Positions 38,126 to 46,714 of a stretch of DNA of 64,000 nucleotides are shown here, one piece after another. Origin of the DNA: Streptomyces olivoverticillatus (GTDB taxonomy: Bacteria; Actinomycetota; Actinomycetes; Streptomycetales; Streptomycetaceae); NCBI RefSeq assembly GCF_014203555.1, contig NZ_JACHJH010000002.1:652791-716790 (forward strand), given 5' to 3'. The stretch's first letter is position 1, and each line of letters starts with the position of its first letter. The notes under the pieces were generated by a model, which was not told the origin of the DNA, made no database searches, and saw only the letters and a program-made list of their open reading frames with translations. A program made the translations under genes and the position numbers.

Positions 38126-38192
38126 CCCTCCCCGCGGCGGCTGCGGCCGCCGCCGCCCACCGACCTGCCCCGCCGGACGAAAGCAAACAGCC

Positions 38193-38936
38193 GTGCTGAC
38201 CGTCGATTTCTCCCGCTTCCCGCTCGCCGCAGGCGACCGCGTACTCGATCTGGGGTGCGGCGCGGGCCGGCACGCCTTCGAGTGCTACCGGCGAGGCGCC
38301 CGCGTCGTCGCCCTCGACCGCAACGGTGAGGAGATCCGCGAGGTCGCCAAGTGGTTCGGCGCCATGAAGGAGGCCGGCGAGGCCCCCGAGGGCGCCACCG
38401 CCACCGCCATGGAGGGCGACGCCCTCGCGCTGCCCTTCCCCGACGACACCTTCGACGTCGTCATCATCTCCGAGGTCATGGAGCACATCCCCGACGACAA
38501 GGGCGTCCTCGCCGAAATGGTGCGCGTCCTCAAGCCGGGCGGCCGGATTGCCATCACCGTGCCCCGCTACGGCCCCGAGAAGGTCTGCTGGGCGCTCAGC
38601 GACGCCTACCACGAGGTCGAGGGCGGCCACATCCGCATCTACAAGGCCGAGGAGCTGCTGGGCAAGATGCGCGAGGCCGGCCTCAAGCCCTACGGCACCC
38701 ACCACGCCCACGGTCTGCACAGCCCCTACTGGTGGCTCAAGTGCGCCTTCGGGGTGGGCAAGGACGGTCAAGACGCTGCGCTGCCCGTCCGCGCCTACCA
38801 CAAGCTGCTGGTCTGGGACATCATGAAGAAGCCCAAGGCCACCCGCCTCGCCGAGCAGGCCCTCAACCCCCTGATCGGCAAGAGCTTCGTGGCCTACGCG
38901 ACCAAGCCGCACCTGCCCGCGCAGGCCGCTCGATGA
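38193..38936 (+). CDS. Class I SAM-dependent methyltransferase
   Basis: The 247-residue protein has motif I VLDLGCGAGRHAFE near residue 18, the acidic ALDRNGEEI after strand 2, and FDVVIISEVMEHIPDDKG as motif for the catalytic region, then LKPGGRIAITVPRYG. The start is a GTG at 38193 (VLTVDFSRFPLAAGDR), preceded by a weak GGACGAAAG. The gap to the glycosyltransferase is about 65 bases. Its stop overlaps the next start (ATGA). It probably methylates the glycoside or lipid made by the operon, but the substrate is unknown. Confidence 0.82.
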   Translation: MLTVDFSRFPLAAGDRVLDLGCGAGRHAFECYRRGARVVALDRNGEEIREVAKWFGAMKEAGEAPEGATATAMEGDALALPFPDDTFDVVIISEVMEHIPDDKGVLAEMVRVLKPGGRIAITVPRYGPEKVCWALSDAYHEVEGGHIRIYKAEELLGKMREAGLKPYGTHHAHGLHSPYWWLKCAFGVGKDGQDAALPVRAYHKLLVWDIMKKPKATRLAEQALNPLIGKSFVAYATKPHLPAQAAR

Positions 38937-40018
38937 CCAGTCCCGGCCGTACCGAGCGCCTCGTGCTGCCCGGAGTGCTCACCGCAGAACAGGCCGCCCA
39001 CACCGTGGCGGCCATCGCCGCGGAGCAGCGGCCCGACGGAGCCATACCCTGGTTCCGCGGCCACCACCTCGACCCCTGGGACCACGTCGAGGCCGCCATG
39101 GCACTGGACGCCGCGGGCGAGCACACCCGCGCCGAGGCCGCCTACCGCTGGCTCGCCGCCCACCAGAACTCCGACGGCTCCTGGTACGCCGCCTACGCCG
39201 ACGGCGCCGCCGACGAACCCACCGACCGCGGACGCGAGACCAACTTCGTCGCCTACGCCGCCGTCGGTGTTTGGCACCACTACCTCGCCACCGGCGACGA
39301 CGCCTTCCTCGACCGCATGTGGCCCACCGTCTACGCCGCCGTCGAGTTCGTCCTCCAACTCCAGCAGCCCGGCGGGCAGATCGGCTGGAAGCGCGAGGAC
39401 CCCGAGGACGGCGGCATCGACCGCACCGAGGCGCTGCTCACCGGCTGCTCCTCCATCCACCAGGCGCTGCGCTGCGCCCTGGCCATCGCCGAGCACCGCG
39501 AGGAGCCCCAGCCCGACTGGGAGTTGGCGGTGGGGCTGCTGGGGCACGCCATCCGCAGCCACCCCGAGCGGTTCGCCGACAAGAGCCGCTACTCCATGGA
39601 CTGGTACTACCCGGTCCTCGGCGGCGCGGTCACCGGCGCGGCGGCCAAGGAGCGCATAGAGGAGCGCTGGGACGACTTCGTGGTGCCCGGTCTCGGCGTG
39701 CGCTGCGTACTGCCCAACCCCTGGGTGACCGGCGGCGAGAGCTGCGAACTGGCCCTGGCGCTGTGGGTCATGGGCGAGTCGGACCGGGCGGTGGAGATCC
39801 TGCAGTGGATCCAGCACCTGCGCGCCGAGAACGGCCTGTACTGGACCGGCTACGTCTTCGAGGACCGCGCCGTCTGGCCGGAGGAGCTCACCACCTGGAC
39901 CGCCGGCTCGCTGCTGCTGGCCGCGGCCGCGCTCGGCGGCGACGAGGCGACGACGGCGGTCTTCGGCGGCGAGCGGCTGCCCGTCGGGCTGGAGCCGGAC
40001 TGCTGCACGCAGCCGTAA
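38933..40018 (+). CDS. Prenyltransferase/terpene-cyclase-like alpha-barrel protein
   Basis: The 361-residue protein is helical with repeats such as WLAAHQNSDGSWYAAY near residue 73 and LQQPGGQIGWKREDPEDGG near 140, which resemble the QxxxGxW motifs of the squalene cyclase fold. It lacks an obvious DxDD acid, so it may be a glycoside-binding or hydrolase-like barrel rather than a cyclase. No signal peptide is seen, so it acts inside the cell. It is the last gene of the operon, followed by a terminator. The family is conserved in actinobacteria next to similar glycosyltransferases, to my knowledge without a defined role. Confidence 0.65.
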   Translation: MTSPGRTERLVLPGVLTAEQAAHTVAAIAAEQRPDGAIPWFRGHHLDPWDHVEAAMALDAAGEHTRAEAAYRWLAAHQNSDGSWYAAYADGAADEPTDRGRETNFVAYAAVGVWHHYLATGDDAFLDRMWPTVYAAVEFVLQLQQPGGQIGWKREDPEDGGIDRTEALLTGCSSIHQALRCALAIAEHREEPQPDWELAVGLLGHAIRSHPERFADKSRYSMDWYYPVLGGAVTGAAAKERIEERWDDFVVPGLGVRCVLPNPWVTGGESCELALALWVMGESDRAVEILQWIQHLRAENGLYWTGYVFEDRAVWPEELTTWTAGSLLLAAAALGGDEATTAVFGGERLPVGLEPDCCTQP

Positions 40019-40027
40019 CCGGCGGAC

Positions 40028-40052
40028 GCCCGGCCATTGTCAGTGGCCGGGC
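40028..40052 (+). terminator. Hairpin terminator of the glycosyltransferase operon
   Basis: GCCCGGCCA and TGGCCGGGC form a nine-base perfect stem around TTGTCAG, ten bases after the stop codon. There is no long U-tract, as is common in Streptomyces. TAGAGT just beyond it may be the -10 box of the next gene. Confidence 0.65.
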
Positions 40053-40066
40053 CTAGAGTTGGCGCC

Positions 40067-40852
40067 ATGACCCTTCACAGCCATGAGCGTTATTGTTCCG
40101 AGGTCCTCGCCCAGACGGGCCTGCTGTGTACCGCGCTGGAGGGGGCCGATCTCAAGGCCCCCGTCCCCACCTGCCCCGAGTGGACCCTGGCCGATCTCCT
40201 CCACCACCTCGGCCAGGCCCACCGCGGCGTCGCCCGCATCGTCGAGCAGCGGCTCACCGGGTTCCCGGGGCGGCCCGTCGGCGATGCGACCACCGGCCAC
40301 CCCTTCGACGATGCGGCCGGCGCCGCCCGGTGGCTGGCCGAAGGTGCCGAGGCCCTGGTCGCCGTCCTGCGCGCGAGCGGCCCCGACGCCACCGTCTGGA
40401 CCTTCGACGGCCGGAACGTCTCGGCCTTCTGGGCGCGCCGCATGGTGCACGAGACCGTCATCCACCGCGCCGATGCCCTCCTCGCCCTCGGCGCCGACTT
40501 CACCATCGACCCCGAGATCGCCGCGGACACTCTCGACGAGTGGCTGGACATCGTCGGCGCCCCGATGGTCGTCGAGTTCAGGCCCGAGCTCAAGAAGCTC
40601 TGTGGTCCCGGCCGTACCCTGCACCTGCATGCCACGGACACCGCACCCGAGTCGGGCGAGTGGTTCATAGACGCCACCGGTGAGCTGGTCACCTGGCGCC
40701 GCTCCCATGAGAAGGCGGCCGTCGCCGTCCGCGGCCCGATGCGCGATCTGCTCCTGCTCACCTACCGCCGCCTGCCGCTGGACAGCGCGAAGGTCGAGGT
40801 CCACGGCGAGCGCGAGATGCTCGAACTGTGGCTGGAGAACGCCAAGTTCTAG
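40067..40852 (+). CDS. Maleylpyruvate isomerase N-terminal domain (TIGR03083) family protein
   Basis: The 261-residue protein has the DinB-like four-helix domain with PVPTCPEWTLADLLHHLGQAH near residue 28 and WARRMVHETVIHRADAL near 124, supplying the His residues of the metal site. The C-terminal part is the domain usually following in TIGR03083 proteins. Family members are thought to be thiol-dependent (mycothiol) transferases or isomerases. TAGAGT ten bases before the ATG at 40067 suggests a leaderless message. Confidence 0.75.
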   Translation: MTLHSHERYCSEVLAQTGLLCTALEGADLKAPVPTCPEWTLADLLHHLGQAHRGVARIVEQRLTGFPGRPVGDATTGHPFDDAAGAARWLAEGAEALVAVLRASGPDATVWTFDGRNVSAFWARRMVHETVIHRADALLALGADFTIDPEIAADTLDEWLDIVGAPMVVEFRPELKKLCGPGRTLHLHATDTAPESGEWFIDATGELVTWRRSHEKAAVAVRGPMRDLLLLTYRRLPLDSAKVEVHGEREMLELWLENAKF

Positions 40853-40886
40853 GGGACGCCCCAAGTCGCGCGGGTACCGGCCCTGC

Positions 40887-41897
40887 TCAAGAATTCAGCT
40901 CCGCCAGCACCCGCAGCGTCCCCTCGTCCGGCACGGTGACGAGCAGATCGGTGACCGGACCCTTCCGCCACAGCTCCAGTCGCTCGGCGATGCGCCCGCG
41001 CGGGCCCACCAGGGAGATCTCGTCGGCGAAGGCGTCCGGCACCGCGGCCACCGCCTCCTCCCGCCGCCCGGCGGCGAAGAGCCGCTGGATGCGGCGGGCC
41101 GCCACCTCGAAGCCCATCCGGGCCATCAGGTCGGCGTGGAAATTGCGGGCCGCATGGCCCATGCCGCCGATGTAGAAGGCGAGCATCGTCTTCACCGGCC
41201 GCAGCCCCTGCGCGATGTCGGCGCAGAGGCGGGCCTGTGCCAGCGGCGCCACCATGAAGCCCTCGGCCACGCCCGCGAGGGCGGCCGCGTGCAGGCCCGT
41301 GTTCAGCGGGGACCAGTACAGCGGCAGCCAGCCGTCGGCGATCCGGGCGGTCTGCGCGACGTTGCGCGGCCCCTCCGCGCCGAGCAGCACCGGCAGGTCC
41401 GGCCGCAGCGGGTGGGTGACGGACCGCAGTGGCTTGCCCAGGCCCGTGGCGCCCGGCCCGGTGTAGGGCAGCGGATGGTAGCGGCCGTCGAGCGTGACCG
41501 GCGCCTGCCGGCGCAGCACCTGCCGCACCACGTCCACGTATTCGCGCGTCGCCGTCAGCGGACTCTCGGGGAACGGCCGCCCGTACCACCCCTCGACGAC
41601 CTGCGGCCCCGACAGCCCCAGCCCCAGCAGCATCCGGCCGCCGGAGAGATGGTCGAGGGTGAGCGCCTGCATCGCCGTCGCGGCCGGGCTGCGGGCTGCC
41701 ATCTGGGCCACGGCCGTGCCGAGCAGGATCCGCTCGGTGTGGGCGGCGATCCAGGCCAGCGGGGTGAAGGCGTCCGACCCCCAGGATTCGGAGGTCCACA
41801 CCGAGTGGTAGCCGAGTCGCTCGGCCTGCCGGGCGAGTTCGAGGTGCCGGGGGTCGGGCCCGCGGCCCCAGTAGCCGAGCATGAGACCCAGTCGCAT
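40887..41897 (-). CDS. LLM class (F420-type) flavin-dependent oxidoreductase
   Basis: The 336-residue barrel protein starts MRLGLMLGYWGRG and has ARQAERLGYHSVWTSESWGS, TAVAQMAARSPAATAMQA and LLGLGLSGPQVVEGWYG, all typical of the luciferase-like F420 group. It likely uses F420 in redox of an unknown substrate. F420 enzymes of this class occur in mycobacterial steroid regulons, which would fit the context, but I saw no KstR-type site in its upstream region. It is convergent with the TIGR03083 gene. Confidence 0.8.
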   Translation of the reverse strand: MRLGLMLGYWGRGPDPRHLELARQAERLGYHSVWTSESWGSDAFTPLAWIAAHTERILLGTAVAQMAARSPAATAMQALTLDHLSGGRMLLGLGLSGPQVVEGWYGRPFPESPLTATREYVDVVRQVLRRQAPVTLDGRYHPLPYTGPGATGLGKPLRSVTHPLRPDLPVLLGAEGPRNVAQTARIADGWLPLYWSPLNTGLHAAALAGVAEGFMVAPLAQARLCADIAQGLRPVKTMLAFYIGGMGHAARNFHADLMARMGFEVAARRIQRLFAAGRREEAVAAVPDAFADEISLVGPRGRIAERLELWRKGPVTDLLVTVPDEGTLRVLAELNS

Positions 41898-41937
41898 GGC
41901 TGACAGTGTGTGAGATGCGCGGGCCCCGGACAAGACG

Positions 41938-41968
41938 ACGGCCCGCCGGGATGCACCCGGCGGGCCGT
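41938..41968 (-). terminator. Terminator of the Pro/Gly/Tyr-rich membrane protein gene
   Basis: ACGGCCCGCCGGG and CCCGGCGGGCCGT form a 13-base perfect stem around ATGCA. It lies about 20 bases after the stop codon of the gene at 41988-42839 read on the minus strand, and before the LLM gene start. Confidence 0.75.
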
Positions 41969-41987
41969 ACGGGAAAAGCGCGCGGGC

Positions 41988-42839
41988 TCAGCCGCGCTGA
42001 ATGCCCGTGGTGTCCTGCAGCACGCCGCGACGGCCGTCCTGCGTCTGCGCGACGAGCGCCTGACCGCGCTGGTCCACCGCGAGGTACCAGGTGCCGGGCA
42101 CCAGCTCGGCGATCGGCGACGGCGAACCGTCCTCGCCGTACAGCGGCCGGTTCACCGGCACCGCGAACCAGAACGGAGCGAAGTCCCCGGCGGGCGCGGC
42201 CGGCTGGCCGGCATCGTGCTGCGGGGCCGGAGCCGCGGCGGCCGGCTGGTGGGCCTGCGCCGGACCGGCCTGCGGGGCCTGGGCGCCGTAGGGCTGCTGC
42301 TGCGCGCCGTACGGGCCGGGCTGGCCGGCGCCCTGGGCGGGGTAGCCGTAGCCCTGGTTCGGGCCCATGCCGTAGGGGGACGGGGCCTGCGGGGCACCCA
42401 TGAGCGGGGCCTTCAGCGCCGGGGTGCGCGGGGTGAGCAGGGCGATCGTGGCGAGCAGCAGGTTGGCGATCAGCGCGAGGATCTGGCCGACGCCGGGCGA
42501 GATCTGGTCCACGTCCGGGCCACCGAAGATCGTCCACAGCGAGGACCACGCGGCGGACACGGCGAGCACGCTGCCCCACTGGTCCAGGCCGATGCCGAGG
42601 ACCTTGCGGCCCTCCGGCTGGAAGCGGGCGGCGACGATCAGGCCCGCGGCGATGATTCCGGCGAGGAAGATCGAGGGAAGGGCCGGGAACAGCTCGGCCT
42701 TCCAGCCCGACGGCTCCTTGGGACAGCCGAGCGAATTCCCGCAGTCGTACGAGCGGAAGCTGAGGAACGAGGCGATGAACAGCAACACCGCTGCTCCGAT
42801 CACCCCGCCGTCGCCTCGAGTGAGGGAGCGGATGTTCAC
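41988..42839 (-). CDS. Membrane protein with Pro/Gly/Tyr/Gln-rich region
   Basis: The 283-residue protein has four helices in residues 12-150 (AAVLLFIASFLSF, IFLAGIIAAGLIVAARF, VLAVSAAWSSLW, ILALIANLLLATIALL). A disordered stretch of about 80 residues follows, with PYGMGPNQGYGYP and PYGAQQQPYGAQ repeats. A small folded C-terminal domain has GTWYLAVDQRGQALVAQTQDG. The layout resembles DUF5336-type proteins of actinobacteria. The function is unknown. It may interact with the cell wall or with division proteins; I have no direct support. Confidence 0.65.
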   Translation of the reverse strand: MNIRSLTRGDGGVIGAAVLLFIASFLSFRSYDCGNSLGCPKEPSGWKAELFPALPSIFLAGIIAAGLIVAARFQPEGRKVLGIGLDQWGSVLAVSAAWSSLWTIFGGPDVDQISPGVGQILALIANLLLATIALLTPRTPALKAPLMGAPQAPSPYGMGPNQGYGYPAQGAGQPGPYGAQQQPYGAQAPQAGPAQAHQPAAAAPAPQHDAGQPAAPAGDFAPFWFAVPVNRPLYGEDGSPSPIAELVPGTWYLAVDQRGQALVAQTQDGRRGVLQDTTGIQRG

Positions 42840-43043
42840 CTAAAGTCCTTTGTCAGTGCTGTCAGTGTTGCAGTCGGTTCGTCGCTGTCGGGACGCGAGA
42901 AGCGAAAGGTGCGGGGGTGGCGGCCCCTCATGGTACGGGGAACCTATCGTCCGGATGCGGGGGGCGTCTTCTTCGTATCACCGTCGTGACACGGCTGTGG
43001 CCTGCCCGTCCTTTAATGGCGCAGGCTTTAACGGCGCAGGCTT

Positions 43044-43979
43044 TTACCGGCGCAGGAAGTCCGTGATGCCGTCGGCGATGCCCTGCGCCGCCTTCTCGCG
43101 CCAGTCCCCGTCGGTGAGCTGCGCCGCGTCCTGGGGGTCGCGCATGTTGCCGCACTCGATGAAGACCTTGGGAATCGTGGACAGGTTGAGGCCGCCCAGG
43201 TCGTCCCGGGTGTTCAGTCCGGTGCCGTCGCCGATGTAGTTGGAGGGTGCGCTGCCGGTGGTCCGGACGAAGTTCCCCGCGATGCGCGCACCCAACTCCT
43301 TGGACGGACCCACGATGGCCGAGGTGTCCGCCTGCCCGGCGTGCACGGATGCGGGCAGGATCACATGGAAGCCCCGGTCGCCGACGGCCGCCCCGTCCGC
43401 GTGCACGGAGACGGCGGCGTCGCCGTGGGCCTTGTTGCCGATGTCGGCCCGCTCGGTCACACAGGGCCCCCACGGGCGGTCGCCGTCGTGGGTCAAGGTG
43501 ACGGTGGCGCCGCGCGCTTGCAGGATTGCGCGCAGGCGGTGCGAGACGTCGAGGCTGAATTCGGCCTCGGTGTAACCGGAGTTGGTCTCGGTGCCCGTGG
43601 TGTCGCACTCCTTGCGACCGTTGCCGACGTCGACCTGGCGGTTGATTTCGGCGGAGTGCTCGTTGTTGTGCACGTTGTGCCCGGGATCGACCACGACGAC
43701 CTTGCCCTTGAGGGGCCCGTCGGCGGCGGGAGGCGTGCTGCCGGGCGGCGTCTGCGAGGGCGCCGGGGTGCCGGAAGCCTCCGCGGGCCCCGGCCGGGGC
43801 ATGGTGGTGGCGGCCGCGGTCGACGGCGCGGGCGCTGCGGCCCGCTTGTCGTCGGCACGCTCTCTCTTGGCCCGCTCCACCGGGCCCTCCGAGCAGCCCG
43901 CCGCCCCGGCGGCCAGGAACAGCACGGCCAGCCCGGCGCCGAGACGCCGGGTTATCTGGGAAACGCTGCCGTTGGACAC
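43044..43979 (-). CDS. N-acetylmuramoyl-L-alanine amidase (Amidase_3), lipoprotein
   Basis: The 311-residue protein has a lipoprotein signal peptide with AAGAAGC near residue 29, a Thr/Pro/Ala linker, and an Amidase_3 domain. The zinc ligands are the His in VVVDPGHNVHNNEH, the Glu in TEAEFSLDVSHRL and the His in VSVHADGA, and the catalytic Glu lies in KVFIECGNMRD. It cuts the bond between muramic acid and the stem peptide outside the cell. The start is a GTG at 43979 and the lipobox position supports it. It is downstream of the methyltransferase on the same strand. Confidence 0.88.
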   Translation of the reverse strand: MSNGSVSQITRRLGAGLAVLFLAAGAAGCSEGPVERAKRERADDKRAAAPAPSTAAATTMPRPGPAEASGTPAPSQTPPGSTPPAADGPLKGKVVVVDPGHNVHNNEHSAEINRQVDVGNGRKECDTTGTETNSGYTEAEFSLDVSHRLRAILQARGATVTLTHDGDRPWGPCVTERADIGNKAHGDAAVSVHADGAAVGDRGFHVILPASVHAGQADTSAIVGPSKELGARIAGNFVRTTGSAPSNYIGDGTGLNTRDDLGGLNLSTIPKVFIECGNMRDPQDAAQLTDGDWREKAAQGIADGITDFLRR

Positions 43980-44002
43980 GCGGGCGAGCCTAGCGCCGCC
44001 GC

Positions 44003-44647
44003 TCAGAGCCCGGCACCGGTACGCCGCAGTACGCGAAGCGAGTGCGTCACCGAGATCTCGGTGAACGCCCCGGATTCCAGTGCTCTGCGGTACACGCGGT
44101 ACGGGGCCTGGCCACCGTCGGCCGGGTCGGGGAAGACGTCGTGGATGACGAGCAGCCCGCCCGGGGCCAGGTGCGGCACCCAGCCCTCGTAGTCCGCCCG
44201 CGCGTGCTCGTCGGTGTGCCCGCCGTCGATGAACACCAGCCCCAGTGGCGCCGCCCACACCTTGGCCGCCTGCGGGGAGCGCCCGACCACGGCGATGACG
44301 TGCTCCTCCAGGCCCGCCTTGTAGAGCGTGCGCCGGAAAGTGGGCAGGGTGTCCATCCGTCCGACGCCGGGCTCGTCGTCCACCACGGACGGGTCGTGGT
44401 ACTCCCAGCCGGGCTGCTGCTCCTCGCTCCCGCGGTGGTGGTCGACGGTGACGGCCACCGTCCCCGCCTCCCGCGCGGCGGCGGCCAGCAGGATGGTCGA
44501 CCGTCCGCAGTAGGTGCCCACCTCCAGCAGCGGCAGCCCGAGCCCGGCCGCCTCCCCGGCCGCCGCGTACAGGGCGAGCCCCTCGTCCACCGGCATAAAG
44601 CCCTTCGCCGCCTCGAACGCGGCAACAACCTCGGGCGTGGGCTCCAT
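44003..44647 (-). CDS. Class I SAM-dependent methyltransferase (O-methyltransferase-like)
   Basis: The 214-residue protein has LLEVGTYCGRSTILLAAAAR as motif I and VFIDGGHTDEHARADYEGWV, a cephalosporin hydroxylase/TylF-like fold pattern where the Asp and His bind a metal. LVIHDVFPDPADGG follows. The ATG at 44647 begins MEPTPEVVAAFE. The gene lies 23 bases before the amidase gene on the same strand, so both may share a message. The substrate is unknown. Confidence 0.75.
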   Translation of the reverse strand: MEPTPEVVAAFEAAKGFMPVDEGLALYAAAGEAAGLGLPLLEVGTYCGRSTILLAAAAREAGTVAVTVDHHRGSEEQQPGWEYHDPSVVDDEPGVGRMDTLPTFRRTLYKAGLEEHVIAVVGRSPQAAKVWAAPLGLVFIDGGHTDEHARADYEGWVPHLAPGGLLVIHDVFPDPADGGQAPYRVYRRALESGAFTEISVTHSLRVLRRTGAGL

Positions 44648-44731
44648 GCGGTCCTGACCTCCTGCGATACATACGGGCTGGGCGCAGGCCATGCTGCCGT
44701 ACGCCCCGCGGGCCGCCGCCACCGGCTCCCG

Positions 44732-45346
44732 CTACAGCCAGCCGTTCTGCCGGGCGGCGCGGACGGCTTCCATCCGGTTGCGGGTGCCGGTCTTGCCGAT
44801 GGCCGCCGAGAGGTAGTTGCGCACCGTGGCGGGGGAGAGGTGGACCTTGGCGGCGATGTCGGCGACCGTGGCGCCGTCCACCGCGGCGGCCAGGACGTCG
44901 CGTTCGCGCTGGGTGAGCGGGTTGGGGCCGGCGCTCAGCGCGGCCGCCGCGAGGGCCGGGTCGATGACGCGCTCGCCCGCGAGCACCCGCCGGACGGCCG
45001 CCGCGAGATCCTCCACCGGGCCGTCCTTGACCAGGAAGCCGGAGGCGCCCGCCTCCATCGCCCGGCGCAGATAGCCGGGGCGGCCGAAGGTCGTCAGGAT
45101 CAGCACCCGGCACTCGGGGAGCCGGGTGCGCAGGTCCGCGGCGGCGTCCAGACCGCTGCGGCCGGGGAGTTCGATGTCCAGGAGGGCGATGTCCGGCCGG
45201 ACCGCCAGTGCTTGGGGCACGATCTCGTCGCCGTCGCCCACCTGGGCGACGATCTCGATGTCCTCCTCCAGGCCCAGCAGCAGCGCCAGCGCTCCGCGCA
45301 TCATGCCCTGGTCCTCGGCCAGCAGTACCTTGATGACGCTGCTCAT
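44732..45346 (-). CDS. NarL/DesR-type response regulator
   Basis: The 204-residue protein has a receiver with the phospho-Asp in IALLDIELPGRSG, Thr in LILTTFGRPG and Lys in GFLVKDG, and a LuxR helix-turn-helix (LTQRERDVLAAAVDGATVAD, HLSPATVRNYLSAAIGKTG). It should act with the histidine kinase that overlaps its start (ATGA). A close paralogue lies at 61803-62411. The target genes are not adjacent; ABC exporters are common partners elsewhere. Confidence 0.88.
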   Translation of the reverse strand: MSSVIKVLLAEDQGMMRGALALLLGLEEDIEIVAQVGDGDEIVPQALAVRPDIALLDIELPGRSGLDAAADLRTRLPECRVLILTTFGRPGYLRRAMEAGASGFLVKDGPVEDLAAAVRRVLAGERVIDPALAAAALSAGPNPLTQRERDVLAAAVDGATVADIAAKVHLSPATVRNYLSAAIGKTGTRNRMEAVRAARQNGWL

Positions 45347-46524
45347 GCGGCGCGCACCTCCTCGTCCTCGTCCACCGGAAGCTCTGCCACGAGCCGGAAT
45401 CCATGCTTGCCGTCGGGGCCGGAGCCCAGCGAGCCGCCCGCGGCGGCCAGCCGCTCGGTCAGGCCCTTGAGGCCGTTGCCACCCGTGACCTTCCCGGCTT
45501 CCGGCTCCGCCGGTCCCACGCCGCGCCCGTCGTCGGTGATCTCCAGATGCACCCGGCCGGGCTCGCCGCGTACCTCGATCTCGCAGTGGGAAGCGCCGCT
45601 GTGGCGTACGACGTTGGTGATGCCCTCGCGCACCACCCAGCCCAGCAGGGCGCCGGTCTGCGGTGGCAGCGGCGGGCCCGAATGCCGTATCTCGGCGGTG
45701 ATGCCCGAGGCGTCGAGAAGGGAGCGGGCGTTGTCCAGCTCCGTGGTGAGGCTGCCCTCGCGGTAGCCGGTGACGGCCTCGCGGATCTCGGTCAGCGCCT
45801 GGCGGCCCACCGCCTCGATGTCGGCGGCCTGGCCGAACGCCGCCTCCGGATTGCGCGGCCCCAGGCGGCGCACCGCCTCGGCCTTGACGACGATCACGGA
45901 CAGCGTGTGCCCCAACAGGTCGTGCAGATCGCGGGAGAAGCGCAGGCGCTCGCGCTCCACGGCCGCGTGGGCGAGCTGTTCACGGGTGGCACGCAGGGTG
46001 GCATTGCTCTCGACGAGGTTCAGCACGGAGGCGGCGACCACCCCGGCCAGGCCCGTGCCCCACCCGGCGGCGACGATGTCCCCCGTGCTGTCGCTGTCGG
46101 CACGCAGCATCGCCATGAGCCCGTAGATGATGCCCAGGGCGCCCAGCGCCGCCCCTATCAGCCGTGGATTGCGGCGCAGCGTGACGCCGGTGGCCAGGGA
46201 CAGCAGCGGGAAGCACATCTGCCAGCGGGTCCAGTAGCCGAGGGCGAGGCCGAAGGTGACGACGGCCAGGGCCGCGAGCAGGATCAGCGGCACGCGCGTG
46301 TCGCGCCGGCGCTCGTCGAGGGCGGTGGCGATCGTGGCGAGGTAGAGCGCGGTGAAGACCAGCTCGCCCAGGCCGCCGAGCCAGGCCAGGGGCATCTCGC
46401 CGGTGAGGACGGAGATGGTGTCGTGGATGTTGACGAGGAGGAAAAGCGCGAAGGTCCGCATATTGGGTGCCTTCGACGGCAACGGCCCCTCGTCCCGCTC
46501 CGTTTTCTCTGTCCCGCACTTCAT
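45343..46524 (-). CDS. Sensor histidine kinase (DesK type)
   Basis: The 393-residue protein has about five membrane helices in residues 20-175, a HisKA_3 helix RLRFSRDLHDLLGHTLSVIV with the phospho-acceptor His near 215, and an ATPase domain with REGITNVVRHSGA and ITDDGRGVG then GNGLKGLTERL. It senses an unknown membrane-related signal and phosphorylates the downstream regulator. The ATG at 46524 follows AGGCTGTGG, a weak site. It is divergent from the MaoC operon. Confidence 0.87.
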   Translation of the reverse strand: MKCGTEKTERDEGPLPSKAPNMRTFALFLLVNIHDTISVLTGEMPLAWLGGLGELVFTALYLATIATALDERRRDTRVPLILLAALAVVTFGLALGYWTRWQMCFPLLSLATGVTLRRNPRLIGAALGALGIIYGLMAMLRADSDSTGDIVAAGWGTGLAGVVAASVLNLVESNATLRATREQLAHAAVERERLRFSRDLHDLLGHTLSVIVVKAEAVRRLGPRNPEAAFGQAADIEAVGRQALTEIREAVTGYREGSLTTELDNARSLLDASGITAEIRHSGPPLPPQTGALLGWVVREGITNVVRHSGASHCEIEVRGEPGRVHLEITDDGRGVGPAEPEAGKVTGGNGLKGLTERLAAAGGSLGSGPDGKHGFRLVAELPVDEDEEVRAA

Positions 46525-46640
46525 GCGCCACAGCCTAGGGAACACGCCCCTGACCTGGGCAGTCACAAACGTCCTCGGCCTGCTGTGACATTTGTCTTCC
46601 CATGCCCACCACGACCGGCTATACATGGGCGGTTGAGCCG

Positions 46641-46654
46641 TAGAACACGTTCTA
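46641..46654. promoter_or_regulatory. KstR-type operator before the MaoC operon
   Basis: TAGAACACGTTCTA is a perfect dyad and fits TNNAACNNGTTNNA fully; it also has the flanking TAGAAC/GTTCTA arms of mycobacterial sites. It lies 60 bases before the MaoC start, in the region divergent from the histidine kinase. Confidence 0.8.
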
Positions 46655-46714
46655 GTCAGTACCGAGTCGACGTTCCAGTCACTGTTACGGACCGGCGAAG
46701 GAGCACCGACCTCC

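Noticed and set aside
41898..41987. KstR-type site before the LLM oxidoreductase
   Set aside because: No AACNNGTT core is present; the only structure there is the terminator of the next gene.
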